From Stieleria tagensis (lineage in GTDB: Bacteria; Planctomycetota; Planctomycetia; Pirellulales; Pirellulaceae), in assembly GCF_024129865.1 (NCBI RefSeq), contig NZ_JAMYFE010000030.1:1-64000 (forward strand): a stretch of DNA of 64,000 nucleotides. The letters are read 5' to 3'. Positions 55,111 to 64,000 of this stretch are shown piece by piece. A program made the translations under genes and the position numbers. How positions within the stretch are numbered: the stretch's first letter is position 1; every line of letters begins with the position of its first letter. Below the pieces are notes generated by a model. The model saw only the letters and a program-made list of their open reading frames with translations. It had not been told where the DNA came from and did no database searches.

Positions 55111-56532
55111 ATGATTCCCCGCCATCTTTGCACCGTGTTCGTCGGCATCACTATTTTCGTCATCAACTCGATGGCCAACGCCAGCGCGGACGATCCGACT
55201 CGGCCCAACATCATTTTGTTGATGAGCGATGATCAGGGCTGGGGTGATGTGGGTTTCAATGGAAACGACGACATCAAAACTCCGAATCTGGATTCGATGG
55301 CCGCTGCGGGAGTGCGTTTTGATCGGTTCTATGCCGCCGCACCACTTTGTTCACCCACGCGCGGCAGTTGTTTAACCGGTCGATTTCCGTTTCGATTCGG
55401 AATCCTGGCAGCACATACTGGAGGGATGCGGGTCGGTGAAAACACGATCGCGGAATTGCTACAGAAACAAGATTATGCAACCGGCTTCTTTGGCAAGTGG
55501 CATATTGGTTGGGTGAAACCTGACGAAGTGGGCACTCGAGGCTTCTATTCTCCACCGTCGCACCATGGTTTCGAAGAGTATTTTGCGACCACCAGCGCGG
55601 TGCCAACTTGGAATCCAACGGTCACACCCGATGATTGGAACAGTTGGGGCGGCGAACCAGGAAAACCTTGGAAGGGTGGGTTCCCCTATGTTCACAACGG
55701 CATCGAAGCAAAGGAAAACCTTTCGGGTGACGACAGTCGGGTGATCATGGACCGCGTCATTCCCTTTGTGGAATCCAACGTTGAAAAGGCATTTTTTGCG
55801 ACGGTGTGGTTTCACGCACCGCACGAACCAGTGGTCGCGGGCGATGAATTCAAAAAACTGTATCGCAAGTTTGGCAAATCACGCCAGAACTATTACGGCT
55901 GTATCACCGCGATGGACGAACAGATCGGTCGTCTGCGTGCAAAGCTTCGTGAGCTGGGGATCGAAAAACGCACCTTGGTTTTCTTTTGTAGCGACAACGG
56001 CCCATCCGACGGGCTGGCGAAGAAAGGTGTTGCATCGGCAGGGCCATTCAAAGGTCATAAGCACACGATGTACGAGGGTGGCGTATTGGTCCCCGCCTGC
56101 GTGGAATGGCCGGGTGTGATTCCGGCGGGTGGATCGACCGATGTTCGTTGCAGCACCGTTGATTTCCTACCTACGATTGCGGCACTCAATGCCAGTGGTC
56201 AACGAAAAAGCGATTCCCGCCCGATCGACGGAATTGATTTGATGCCTGTGATTGATGGAGATGTTTCGCGGCGCTCCAAGCCATTGTTTTTCGGATACCG
56301 ACGCTTGCACCAAGGAATCGATGGTCAAGCGTTGATCGCAGAGGATTGGAAGATCTTACGAGAGGCAAAGAAAAACGGACGTGTCCGCCTCTATAATTTG
56401 GCGGATGACCCCTTCGAAGAACATGATCTCGCCGACAAATTTCCTGAGCGTGCGGAGCAACTGCGCAAACAATTGGTCGAATTGGATGCGAGTTGCCAGC
56501 AGAGCCGTGATGGGGCGGACTATCGCTATTAA
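55111..56532 (+). CDS. Sulfatase, arylsulfatase A-like
   Basis: A 473-residue exported sulfatase (signal 1-26). Metal motif MSDDQGWGDVG (38-48), formylglycine site CSPTR (Cys80-Arg84), GKWHIGWVK, WFHAPHEP and CSDNGPSDG. All catalytic motifs present. It has a longer loop after GKWH (GTRGFYSPPSHHGFEEYFATT), as in the branch of sulfatases that act on larger substrates. Single + strand gene between the PEP-CTERM and exchanger genes; its stop is 36 bp from the stop of the convergent exchanger. Confidence 0.92.
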   Translation: MIPRHLCTVFVGITIFVINSMANASADDPTRPNIILLMSDDQGWGDVGFNGNDDIKTPNLDSMAAAGVRFDRFYAAAPLCSPTRGSCLTGRFPFRFGILAAHTGGMRVGENTIAELLQKQDYATGFFGKWHIGWVKPDEVGTRGFYSPPSHHGFEEYFATTSAVPTWNPTVTPDDWNSWGGEPGKPWKGGFPYVHNGIEAKENLSGDDSRVIMDRVIPFVESNVEKAFFATVWFHAPHEPVVAGDEFKKLYRKFGKSRQNYYGCITAMDEQIGRLRAKLRELGIEKRTLVFFCSDNGPSDGLAKKGVASAGPFKGHKHTMYEGGVLVPACVEWPGVIPAGGSTDVRCSTVDFLPTIAALNASGQRKSDSRPIDGIDLMPVIDGDVSRRSKPLFFGYRRLHQGIDGQALIAEDWKILREAKKNGRVRLYNLADDPFEEHDLADKFPERAEQLRKQLVELDASCQQSRDGADYRY

Positions 56533-56568
56533 GAATCGACGGATTGTCACGCAGGCTTTCGTTGCGCC

Positions 56569-58170
56569 CTATAGCAGCTCGACCAACAGTGGGGCTGCGA
56601 TGGTGATCAACACCAACGCGACCGGGTAGGCTGCAATGTAGCTAGTGACCGGCTCACTGGAATCGGTGGAACTGGTCAGGGCAGCCAGTCCTGGTGTTGA
56701 CGTCATCCCACCACAGCTTGCACCAAGTGATTTCAGCCGCGACAACTTGAACACGTGAATTGCCATCAGATACCCAGTCGCAAGCGGTAGGACCGCGATC
56801 ACGACGGCAGCGAGACATAGCACAGGCCCTTGCTGCTGCAGCACCGCCCAGACATTTGCACCCGCCTGGACGCCTGCGCTCGTCAAGAAAAGCGCTAATC
56901 CTCCTTCAGTCATCAAAATTTGGGCCGCTGGAGGAAACGAGCCAGTCACAAACCCGATGCGGCGAAAGTGACCCAGAATCAAACCGACACATAACGGACC
57001 GCCAGCGGTACCAAGCGATGCCGAAACACCGCCTAAGGTGATCGAGATTTTGCCGACGATTAGTCCGATCGACAGACCGATCACCAGCGAAAGTAAATCG
57101 GTTTCGTTGAGTGTTCGGGGGCGATGGCCCGCAACCTTTTGCAGTCGAACAAGATCGGCTGGTTCACCGACCAAGACGAGCGTGTCACCGAACTCGATTC
57201 GCGTGTCCGACGAGGGAACAAACCCGTGGTTGGACCGGCGGATGCGAGCCACTGTGACCCCAAACCGTGACCGCAAACGGAGCTGTTTCAATGTATGGCC
57301 GTAGACGTCCGACGACGTGACAACAACTTGCTTGCGCTCACGGTCCCCGTCCAGCACGACGTCGTGAGCATCGCCGAGTATTCCAAGGGTGATTGCAACG
57401 CTTCGCCCTTGCGCGCCATCGCCGACCAGCATCACTCGGTCGCCGAGCGCGAATACATAGTCCGCTGGTGTGGGACGCCAGCGTTCGCCCAAGAAAACAC
57501 GCGTTACCTGATAGGGGAAATCCGCCGAGGAGGCGACCTCGCTGGGACGCTTCCCGACAACCCCAGGGTTTGCAATTTCAACGACGTAGTGTTCGATATT
57601 TAATTCATCTTCGCTCGTGCGATCGCTGTCGTCGCTAACGTCATCCGAGCCTGGTTCTTGGATGTTCTCCGCTGAATCTGGATCACGCTTGAGCATCAAT
57701 TGAACAAACAAAACGATGATCGCGATTCCAAACGGATAGGACACGCCAAACGCGACCGCAACATTGTCCGGTTCCGCAACCGCCTCACTCACGGCGCCCA
57801 ACGCTGGGGTGCTGGTCATCGCGCCTGCCATCAATCCCGCCGCAATGTCAGCCGGTAAATTAAACAGCTTGGCACAGATCCAAGTGGACATGACACCCAT
57901 CAGCACCATCACCGCCCCGAGCGTTGCCATCACACGCGCATTCGAAGCGAGGCCGCGGAAGAAAGTGGGGCCGGCAGCTATCCCGACACAGTAAACAAAC
58001 AGTGCGAGTCCTAGTTCGCCCAGTCCATCTGGGATCTTCGCACCAAAGTGTCCGGCAAGCAACGCGACAAACAGGATCGTCGAGGTGCCGATAGAGACAC
58101 CGCGGATAGAAAGTCTGCCCAGGCCAAAGCCGACCGTGACGATCAAGAGTAGCGAGAGGATTGGATCCAA
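56569..58170 (-). CDS. Aspartate:alanine exchanger-family (YidE/YbjL-type) membrane transporter
   Basis: A 533-residue protein built as two halves of about five membrane helices each (1-160 and 360-533), separated by a cytoplasmic part with two TrkA-C/RCK-C domains (about 192-265 and 280-350). Each half has the family repeat G-AMTSTPALGA (116-126) and GGMTSTPGLAAL (about 491-502). The acidic linker (SDDVSDDSDRTSEDE) is unusual. Known members exchange amino or organic acids. The neighbours suggest a role in the use of a sulfated substrate, but that is weak. No signal peptide. Confidence 0.87.
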   Translation of the reverse strand: MDPILSLLLIVTVGFGLGRLSIRGVSIGTSTILFVALLAGHFGAKIPDGLGELGLALFVYCVGIAAGPTFFRGLASNARVMATLGAVMVLMGVMSTWICAKLFNLPADIAAGLMAGAMTSTPALGAVSEAVAEPDNVAVAFGVSYPFGIAIIVLFVQLMLKRDPDSAENIQEPGSDDVSDDSDRTSEDELNIEHYVVEIANPGVVGKRPSEVASSADFPYQVTRVFLGERWRPTPADYVFALGDRVMLVGDGAQGRSVAITLGILGDAHDVVLDGDRERKQVVVTSSDVYGHTLKQLRLRSRFGVTVARIRRSNHGFVPSSDTRIEFGDTLVLVGEPADLVRLQKVAGHRPRTLNETDLLSLVIGLSIGLIVGKISITLGGVSASLGTAGGPLCVGLILGHFRRIGFVTGSFPPAAQILMTEGGLALFLTSAGVQAGANVWAVLQQQGPVLCLAAVVIAVLPLATGYLMAIHVFKLSRLKSLGASCGGMTSTPGLAALTSSTDSSEPVTSYIAAYPVALVLITIAAPLLVELL

Positions 58171-58271
58171 CAGTCATGTCCTGGGTGGTTTGCAACTTTG
58201 GTTGTTCTCGCCAACTTCATGCACGCAGCCGGCACAGCGCCCGTTGGAGCAGACGATCGCAATTGAACAGG

Positions 58272-59795
58272 TCAGTTGTTTAAGTCGGGGCGGGGCGAGT
58301 CGATTTCACTGAGCAGAGCCGCCTTTAGTTGCGAAACCTTTTCGGGATGCTTCGCCGATACCTCATGTCTTTCCTCGTTGTCGTCGGCAATGTTGTAAAG
58401 CTGGAATCGATCTTGTTTGCGGTCGACCTCGATCAATTTCCATCCGTCGCTCGAGATGATCGCTGCGCGGCCCATCTGATTGAAATGATTGTTCACGATG
58501 ACATGATCATGAGTTTGCGGTTGCTCGTTTGACAATAGCGTGGGCAAGTAAGAAATGCCGTCTTTGCCGGCAGCGTTCTGCACGTCCAATAGATCGGCCA
58601 GCGTGGCCATGAAATCGTAGTGAGCGGCCAGCAGATCGGTTTGAACGCCCGGTGCAATTCGATTCGGCCAACGCACGATCAGCGGACACTGCATCCCGCC
58701 TTGGTATCCGCTGCGTTTCAGTCCGGCCCGTCCACCGGCGCCGTCAAACACGTCACCACACTCCGACGTTCGCCATTTTCGGTCGGTCAAATTCGCGGGT
58801 TTTCCGTCCGGCAACAGTTGTTTCTTGTAACTGGGCTTGGGACCGTAGTAGAGCTCGTGTCCGTTGTCGGAGCAGAAAAAGACGATGGTGTTTTCGTCCA
58901 GGCCCTGTTGCTTCAATTCGGCCATGATCAGTCCAACGTGGTCGTCCAGCATTTTCACCATCGATGCATACGCCTTCTCTGGAATCGATAGCGTCGGGTG
59001 ATCGACGAAGTCCGGATGGATCTCGGGAATGGCCACCGGCCCGTGTGGCAATTGCGTCGGGTGATACAAGAAGAATGGCTGGTCGTTGTGTTCGCGAATG
59101 AATTTCAAAATCCCTTCGAGGAACACGTTCTGTGAATAGGTTTGCCCCCCCACCCCGACCACGTTGTCGCTGCCTTCGGTTGTCTTTCCGCAATGCGGAT
59201 CGGAATTGCCCGGCAGATCGAATTGCACACCATTTCGCCACAGGTAGGGCGGGTAAAAACCATGGCATCGCTGATGATCATAGTAGCCTTCGTGGAAATC
59301 CCACCCAAACCGTTGCACGCGTTCATTCCAGGTCAGAAAGCCACGATCAAGTTTGCCGAATTGGGCTGTCGTGTGGCCTGCTTGCTGGGCAATCTGGCCC
59401 AGAAAGACTTCATCAGGGGCGATCGGATTTGCCGACGCCTTCAGCTTCTTGAGCGCCACCTGGTATTCGTCTTCGCTGATGTTTCCCGCGTCGCGATAGA
59501 TCGGCAAACCTGCACGCGTCTGGTTCCAGCCTCCGCGACGCCCATCGTGCACTCCGGTCAACAGACTCCAACGCGATGGCGCACAATAGACACCGCCATA
59601 GTAGTTCGTAAAACGAATTCCGTCGGCGGCCAACGCATCGATGTGGGGTGTTGTTACGATGTCTTGGCCATAGCATCCCAGCATGCCCGGCCCCAGGTCA
59701 TCGGCGAAAATCAGAATGACGTTGGGAGCACGTTCCGCGCGGGCGGACAGTGCCATGCAGCCGACAAGAATCAGGAATGACGCACCAAGTTTCAT
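58272..59795 (-). CDS. Sulfatase with GKLD in place of GKWH
   Basis: A 507-residue exported sulfatase from ATG 59795 (signal 1-20); ATG 59837 is an alternative with a longer leader. Metal motif FADDLGPGMLG (30-40), formylglycine site CAPSR (Cys71-Arg75), CSDNGHELYYG and a normal end. In place of GKWH it has GKLDRG (147-152), so both Trp and His differ; compare GKWD at 40861. Ligands and Cys are intact, so it is likely active on an unusual substrate. It is divergent to msrA with a 163-bp gap. Confidence 0.9.
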   Translation of the reverse strand: MKLGASFLILVGCMALSARAERAPNVILIFADDLGPGMLGCYGQDIVTTPHIDALAADGIRFTNYYGGVYCAPSRWSLLTGVHDGRRGGWNQTRAGLPIYRDAGNISEDEYQVALKKLKASANPIAPDEVFLGQIAQQAGHTTAQFGKLDRGFLTWNERVQRFGWDFHEGYYDHQRCHGFYPPYLWRNGVQFDLPGNSDPHCGKTTEGSDNVVGVGGQTYSQNVFLEGILKFIREHNDQPFFLYHPTQLPHGPVAIPEIHPDFVDHPTLSIPEKAYASMVKMLDDHVGLIMAELKQQGLDENTIVFFCSDNGHELYYGPKPSYKKQLLPDGKPANLTDRKWRTSECGDVFDGAGGRAGLKRSGYQGGMQCPLIVRWPNRIAPGVQTDLLAAHYDFMATLADLLDVQNAAGKDGISYLPTLLSNEQPQTHDHVIVNNHFNQMGRAAIISSDGWKLIEVDRKQDRFQLYNIADDNEERHEVSAKHPEKVSQLKAALLSEIDSPRPDLNN

Positions 59796-59958
59796 GAGTG
59801 TTTCAACCGCGAAGCGAGAGTTCAGGAAAGAATCCATCCTATCGCCACTGGATTTTAGGTGGGAAGATGCCAAGAATCCACTACGTTCAATGAAACCGAT
59901 CCAGGAATCGATTGGCAAAATACGTTGAACGAAAGTTTCACTTGGAGAGAGAGAGGCG

Positions 59959-60471
59959 ATGAACGAGCAAGCAATTTTGGCCGGTGGTTGTTTTTGGGGC
60001 ATGCAGGACTTGATCCGCAAACGCCCTGGAATATTGGAAACTCGAGTGGGCTACACCGGCGGTGACGTACCCAATGCGACCTATCGCAATCACGGCACAC
60101 ACGCCGAAGCGATCGAGATCACGTTTGATCCCGCCAAGACCAGCTACCGAAATCTGTTGGAATTTTTCTTTCAGATTCATGACCCAACAACGAAAAATCG
60201 TCAGGGGAACGACCAGGGAACCTCCTACCGGTCGGCGATTTACTACACGACGGACCAGCAAAAGCAGACTGCGTTGGAGACGATTGAAGACGTCAACGCG
60301 TCAGGCATCTGGCCGGGCAAGGTGGTGACGGAAGTCGAACCGGCCGGTGACTTCTGGGAAGCCGAACCGGAGCATCAAGACTATTTGGAACGAATCCCAG
60401 GGGGCTACACCTGCCATTTCCCACGCCCCGATTGGGTGCTTCCGGTTCGCAGCGAATCGCAGACAAAGTAA
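59959..60471 (+). CDS. msrA: Peptide-methionine (S)-S-oxide reductase
   Basis: A 170-residue enzyme that reduces methionine S-sulfoxide in proteins with thioredoxin. The catalytic GGCFWG motif (9-14, Cys11) is at the N-terminus, followed by [44 protein letters not shown] and [11 protein letters not shown]. Length is that of a compact single-domain MsrA without MsrB. A second Cys near the C-terminus (GGYTCHF) could be the resolving residue. GAGAGAGG lies a few bases upstream of ATG 59959. No signal peptide, so cytoplasmic. Confidence 0.93.
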   Translation: MNEQAILAGGCFWGMQDLIRKRPGILETRVGYTGGDVPNATYRNHGTHAEAIEITFDPAKTSYRNLLEFFFQIHDPTTKNRQGNDQGTSYRSAIYYTTDQQKQTALETIEDVNASGIWPGKVVTEVEPAGDFWEAEPEHQDYLERIPGGYTCHFPRPDWVLPVRSESQTK

Positions 60472-60493
60472 GGGCTAATCGCGACGGTTCAGG

Positions 60494-61039
60494 TCACTCA
60501 GCAGTGTGTCTCTGCAGAAGGTCCAAATGCACTTCGCTCATCGGTAGCCAGAAATCGTTTGTCAGCTTGGGGTCGTTCGAGCGAACGATGTTCAAACTGA
60601 CCTGCAGTTTTTTCAGCGCCGTATCGAATTGGCTTTTCGTACACGCCCACTGCGCGATGGCCCGTTTTCGCAGCGGGCCTGTGTAGGCTGGTTCCAAACG
60701 GATCAATTCGTACACCTGCTGTGCAAGCGTGTCCAACTGATCGACCGGGCAATACGCACAGGGGTAGTGGACGCTGCGAAAATGCTGCATCTCCATCAAC
60801 ACGGCATCCCCACCGGGAATCTTTCCATAGAACACCGCATCGGGATAGGTCTGCGGAATGCGAGTCTTCCAGTCCCAAACCGCCTTGATCTTGGGACTCC
60901 AGCCTCCCGCGGAAGGCTTCTGTTCGGACAGATCGGTGTTGTCCCAGAGTGACGGATACGACGACCCTTTGCTGCCGAACACCGTGCAAACTTTTTGCTC
61001 GATGATAAACTGATACGCTTGGTCGAATGTTTGGATCAT
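60494..61039 (-). CDS. Hypothetical protein, possibly AlkZ-related
   Basis: A 181-residue cytoplasmic protein starting at ATG 61039; longer starts add nothing protein-like. Recognisable stretches are FDQAYQFIIEQKVCTVFGS, WSPKIKAVWDWKTRIPQTYP and the helix-rich end RKRAIAQWACTKSQFDTALK, which looks like a winged-helix. The pattern recalls a family sometimes named AlkZ-related, but I cannot confirm that from sequence alone. It converges with msrA (22-bp gap). Confidence 0.6.
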   Translation of the reverse strand: MIQTFDQAYQFIIEQKVCTVFGSKGSSYPSLWDNTDLSEQKPSAGGWSPKIKAVWDWKTRIPQTYPDAVFYGKIPGGDAVLMEMQHFRSVHYPCAYCPVDQLDTLAQQVYELIRLEPAYTGPLRKRAIAQWACTKSQFDTALKKLQVSLNIVRSNDPKLTNDFWLPMSEVHLDLLQRHTAE

Positions 61040-61114
61040 AAAACAGGTACTAGTCCCGAATGGCACGAACTTAAGCGACGGGCACAACATGCAGTGCGAA
61101 AGTGGTTTTGCTTG

Positions 61115-61310
61115 CACTACCGGTAGAAATTTCTACCCATTCTTGGAGACCTCGCCTTACGTACCGAGTTCTGCAAGGCACGCGGGCGTCTTCCCGAAGC
61201 ACTGTTTGAACGACTGCTCGGTGAAGTTGCCAATCGTTGTGAGCAGGCCACCGATGAAGCTTGGCTTTGGTGCGGCCGCATCGTTGAAATGGTCGACGGT
61301 TGGACAGGGC
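61115..61310 (+). pseudogene. Fragment of IS4-family transposase
   Basis: One frame (from 61142) reads LRTEFCKARGRLPEALF, then ERLLGEVANRCEQATDEAWLWCGRIVEMVDGWT before losing similarity near 61305. The VEMVDG block contains the first catalytic Asp of IS4 transposases, and LPEALFERLLGEVA is the usual N-terminal helix. The rest of the transposase is missing and there is no start, so this is a dead remnant in the gap between the hypothetical and the esterase genes. Confidence 0.65.
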
Positions 61311-61418
61311 CTGACCCCAGGCTGCTGATTGTCGCAGAATGTTTTCTGACAGGTTCTCGTAACACTTTTTCAGCGATCGATTTGCATTGATCGATGCCAA
61401 TGGCGTGAATAGTCTGGG

Positions 61419-62375
61419 CTAGCGTTTTGCCTTGAGTTTGCTGAGGATGAATTCAATTGGATCGCGATAGGACTCGAGTTCTGGACCACCTGGATACATC
61501 ACATGGGATTCGATTCCGATCTCGTCCATCGCCTCTTTTAGTTTGACCCCCATCAACGGGTGATGCACCCAAACGTTGGGGTTCATGTCTTTGTTGATCG
61601 TTTTGTAGTCTCCGGCGGTGAAGAAAACAGGCGGATCATCTTTTGTCAGATGAGAGATCGGCGATGCGTCTCGACTGGCGCGATCAAGATGTTCGGTGAT
61701 CGTCAATTCGCCGCCGCGAGGAAGGCCGAACAGCGGCCGCCCGCCGGGATGTTCTTTCAAACTTTCGACATCGAACCACTTTAGCAATGTGGGCAAATGC
61801 ACCGAAGGCTGAGCAACGACGGGGGCGCATGCGATCAGACGGGTTGATTCGCGAAGCACCGGATCGTCGCTATTGGGATCGGCCAAGTCGTCATGAAACC
61901 CCAGCCACAGCGCAATGGTCCCACCAGCGGAACCGCCCGTCGCAGCAAACCGATTTTTATCTAGGTTGTACTCTGCCGCCTTGGAACGCAAGAACTGCAC
62001 CGCACGCGCACCGTCATGCATCGGAATCGGGTATGGGTTTCTGCCGCCCTCGGTCAAACGATAGTTGATCGTGGCGACGGAGACGCCATGGTCCAGCATG
62101 GTTTTGACCGTGTTGGATGTGTGAAACTGACTTTTATCACCGCCGCTGAAACCGCCGCCGTGAATGCAGATCAACAGAGGTGTCGGCTGGTCGCTTTCGG
62201 CCAACCACAAATCCAATACGTTTCGCTTGTACGGCCCGTATTTCACGTTGGCGTGAGTGATGGAGGGTGCCAGCCCGCGTGTCCTAGGCGTGGGTTGTGC
62301 GTCGACGGTCGCTGCAAACCGAGTGATTAACAGCACCAGCATTGAAAAGCGTGATAGGATCGCGATCGTTTTCAT
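61419..62375 (-). CDS. Secreted alpha/beta hydrolase (BD-FAE-like) with atypical C-terminus
   Basis: A 318-residue protein with signal peptide (1-26). Oxyanion motif HGGGFSGG (72-79), nucleophile elbow GGSAGG (Ser149 in TGGSAGG) and acidic position in FFTAGDYKTI. The usual final motif with the catalytic His (GAGHGF) is replaced by YPGGPELESY; the only nearby His are in VWVHHPLMG and ESHVMY. It may use one of these, or be inactive. Close in family to the esterase at 4985. It follows the sulfatase at 62443 on the minus strand with a 67-bp gap. Confidence 0.82.
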   Translation of the reverse strand: MKTIAILSRFSMLVLLITRFAATVDAQPTPRTRGLAPSITHANVKYGPYKRNVLDLWLAESDQPTPLLICIHGGGFSGGDKSQFHTSNTVKTMLDHGVSVATINYRLTEGGRNPYPIPMHDGARAVQFLRSKAAEYNLDKNRFAATGGSAGGTIALWLGFHDDLADPNSDDPVLRESTRLIACAPVVAQPSVHLPTLLKWFDVESLKEHPGGRPLFGLPRGGELTITEHLDRASRDASPISHLTKDDPPVFFTAGDYKTINKDMNPNVWVHHPLMGVKLKEAMDEIGIESHVMYPGGPELESYRDPIEFILSKLKAKR

Positions 62376-62442
62376 GGCGGCTGATCAGGTGGGAGATGGG
62401 AATGTGATGTGGCGAAAGACGACAGTCGAGTTGCTAGTCCGA

Positions 62443-63903
62443 CTACTTTTTGGATTTGCCTTTGCCCGTGATAGCGGCTTTGTTCTTGCTGAATCCAACT
62501 TCATCACGTCGGTTGAGCAATTGGTCTCGAAGCGTCTGAACCACGCTGGCATATTCGGGGCGATCGGCCAGGTTGGTGAATTCGCCTGGATCCGATTTCA
62601 GATCGTAAAGCTCTTGCCCGGCCTCGCCAAATCCCCACTGGGTAAAACGCCAGTCTTGGGTGCGGATTGATTCTCCACCACTGCGGCTGATTGTAAACGC
62701 ATGGTCCTTGGCCCATGCGGTCGATTCTGTATCGGACAGTAAAGGTTTCAAACTGGTTCCCTGGAGGCCATCCGGTGCGGGAATACCAGCTAGATCGGCT
62801 AGCGTCGGATACAGATCCACCAGTTCGGTGATTTTCAACGTCCCTCGGCCGTGTTGGTCTTTCATCCAAGGCACGCTGATAATAAACGGCACCCGTGTGG
62901 CTTCTTCGAACAAGTGCTGTTTTTGAAATTTATGGTGCTGTCCTAACAAGTAGCCGTGGTCACTGCTGAAAACCACAATCGTGTTGTCTTGCAATCCCTT
63001 TTCATTCAGTGCATCAAGCACGCGTCCGACTTGGGCGTCCATATAGGAGACGCTCGCATAATAGGACTGCAACAGTCCCTTGTGCAATTCCGGCGTGACC
63101 CCATAGGTGGTGCGATTGCGTTTGTAGTCGCGAATGATTTCCGGTACATCATCCAGATCATTCTCAGGCACGACCGGGGCGATCATGTCGGCGCGAGTGT
63201 AGCGATCGAAATACGTTTTCGGTGCGACCAAGGGCACATGCGGTCGGACAAAGCCCACCGCCAGAAAGAACGGTTTGTCTTTCACGCGATCCAGGATCTC
63301 GATGGCCCGATCGGCCGCCATGCCATCGGCATGTTCGCTGTCACCCCCCACTGCCATGACACTCGTAAAGTTTTGTGATCGAGTGTCTTTGGGCGACCAA
63401 TTGGTTTTCTCGCCGGCGGCATTTTGTTCCGGTGCTTTGATATTGATCGCTTCCTCCCAAGAAAACGGGTCGTCGCGTTCGGCCGTCCCGGCAATGATCT
63501 CGCCAGGAATCCCCATGTGATAGATCTTACTGACTCGGCCTGCGTAGTAGCCGGCATTGCGAAAGGTTTGGGAGAGTGTCACGACATCCGGCATGCTTTC
63601 GCGCAGACTGCCTTGGTTCGCCAATGTCAGATTGGAGTACGGATACAGTCCCGACATGATCGAGGCGCGCGACGCACCGCAAACCGGATACTGGCAATGC
63701 ATGTTTTCAAACTTCACGCCTCGGTCCGCAAGTCGATCCAGATTTGGTGTCTTGCATTGTGGATGCCCAAATCCACTGAGCGCGGTGTTCAGGTCATCGG
63801 CGATCAAGAACAGCACATTCGGTGGATTCGCCAGGGCCGACGATGGAATCAGTAAACCGCCGAGTAGTGCCAGAACGATTTGGGAGCGAGTTGCGAAATT
63901 CAT
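62443..63903 (-). CDS. Sulfatase, iduronate-2-sulfatase-like, with CGASR active site
   Basis: A 486-residue sulfatase with signal peptide (1-26). ADDLNTALSG (35-44) is of the iduronate-2-sulfatase type; the formylglycine site is CGASR (Cys75-Arg79), i.e. C-x-A-x-R where the Pro is Ala, which is still compatible with the accepted C/S-x-P/A-x-R signature. RVSKIYHMG stands in the place of GKWH, and SSDHGYLLGQHHKFQKQHL completes the site. Short basic tail (GKGKSKK). Probably in an operon with the esterase downstream. No further gene is seen between 63904 and the window end. Confidence 0.91.
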   Translation of the reverse strand: MNFATRSQIVLALLGGLLIPSSALANPPNVLFLIADDLNTALSGFGHPQCKTPNLDRLADRGVKFENMHCQYPVCGASRASIMSGLYPYSNLTLANQGSLRESMPDVVTLSQTFRNAGYYAGRVSKIYHMGIPGEIIAGTAERDDPFSWEEAINIKAPEQNAAGEKTNWSPKDTRSQNFTSVMAVGGDSEHADGMAADRAIEILDRVKDKPFFLAVGFVRPHVPLVAPKTYFDRYTRADMIAPVVPENDLDDVPEIIRDYKRNRTTYGVTPELHKGLLQSYYASVSYMDAQVGRVLDALNEKGLQDNTIVVFSSDHGYLLGQHHKFQKQHLFEEATRVPFIISVPWMKDQHGRGTLKITELVDLYPTLADLAGIPAPDGLQGTSLKPLLSDTESTAWAKDHAFTISRSGGESIRTQDWRFTQWGFGEAGQELYDLKSDPGEFTNLADRPEYASVVQTLRDQLLNRRDEVGFSKNKAAITGKGKSKK

Positions 63904-64000
63904 TGGGATCGAAATGAGTGGGGGATGGGTGCCGGATGGGTGGCCAGGGCAGCAACACAGGGTCAGTCTGCACTGTGACTGACACGTAGACTTGAAAACG

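Noticed and set aside
61071-61400. Hypothetical protein of 109 codons on the minus strand
   Set aside because: The same bases read in a + frame match an IS4 transposase fragment, which is a better explanation.
1-64000. CRISPR array, rRNA operon or SusC/SusD pair
   Set aside because: I looked for regularly spaced direct repeats, rRNA sequence and TonB-receptor genes and saw none.

Overview
This window reads like a piece of a planctomycete chromosome (Planctomycetota, probably a marine Rhodopirellula-like Pirellulaceae). The grounds are nine type I sulfatases, two pairs of DUF1552 and DUF1587/1592/1588/1585 cytochrome-type proteins, a PVC-type heme protein, Tat-exported Gfo/Idh/MocA oxidoreductases, DUF1080 proteins, a planctomycete-type ECF sigma factor with a FecR partner, and a PEP-CTERM protein. 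Lineage is inferred from gene families only; no rRNA is present.

Layout. Bases 1-2740 are a mobile-element scar: the end of one ISAs1-type element inside a decayed older copy, the 3' half of a tRNA-Arg, and a complete ISAs1-type IS (1372-2644, 16-bp inverted repeats, 10-bp target duplication) that splits a small helix-turn-helix gene. Bases 2947-16073 form a long + strand run: ECF sigma factor, FecR/LamG protein, esterase, DUF1552, DUF1592-type protein (these five overlap at start/stop codons), then four sulfatases. Gfo/Idh/MocA, DUF1080 and a fifth sulfatase continue it to 19739. Bases 19740-23371 are a second scar: two sulfatase remnants, a tRNA-Asn 3' half, an IS3 orfA remnant and palindromic repeats, around a class III alkylsulfatase-like protein and a MarR-DoxX pair with a candidate operator. 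From 23416 to 47932 come secreted hydrolases (DUF1080, metallophosphoesterase, SGNH, serine hydrolase, nitrilase, ceramidase-like, amidohydrolase, acetyl-xylan-esterase-like), a second DUF1592/DUF1552 pair, a sulfatase, and a 1385-residue ceramidase-cytochrome fusion. From 48365 to the end are a eukaryote-like UMP/CMP kinase with an extra N-terminal domain, an FAD-oxidoreductase/sialidase fusion, another Gfo/Idh/MocA protein, a PEP-CTERM protein, three more sulfatases, an AAE-type exchanger, MsrA, an esterase and an IS4 remnant.

Taken together, the genes look like accessory machinery for sulfated polysaccharides or glycans. Exported sulfatases and esterases would remove sulfate and acyl groups. 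Gfo/Idh/MocA plus DUF1080 proteins fit oxidation to, and cleavage of, 3-keto-sugars. The cytochrome-type proteins may handle electrons at the cell surface. The sigma/FecR pair at the head of the first operon is the natural candidate regulator. No formylglycine-generating enzyme, anaerobic sulfatase maturase, SusC/SusD pair, classical glycoside hydrolase or CRISPR array was recognised, so sulfatase maturation must be encoded elsewhere. The most unusual items are the kinase with its protist-like extension, the ceramidase-cytochrome fusion, the FAD-oxidoreductase/golvesin-like/sialidase fusion, and the two tRNA halves that both begin at the anticodon loop.
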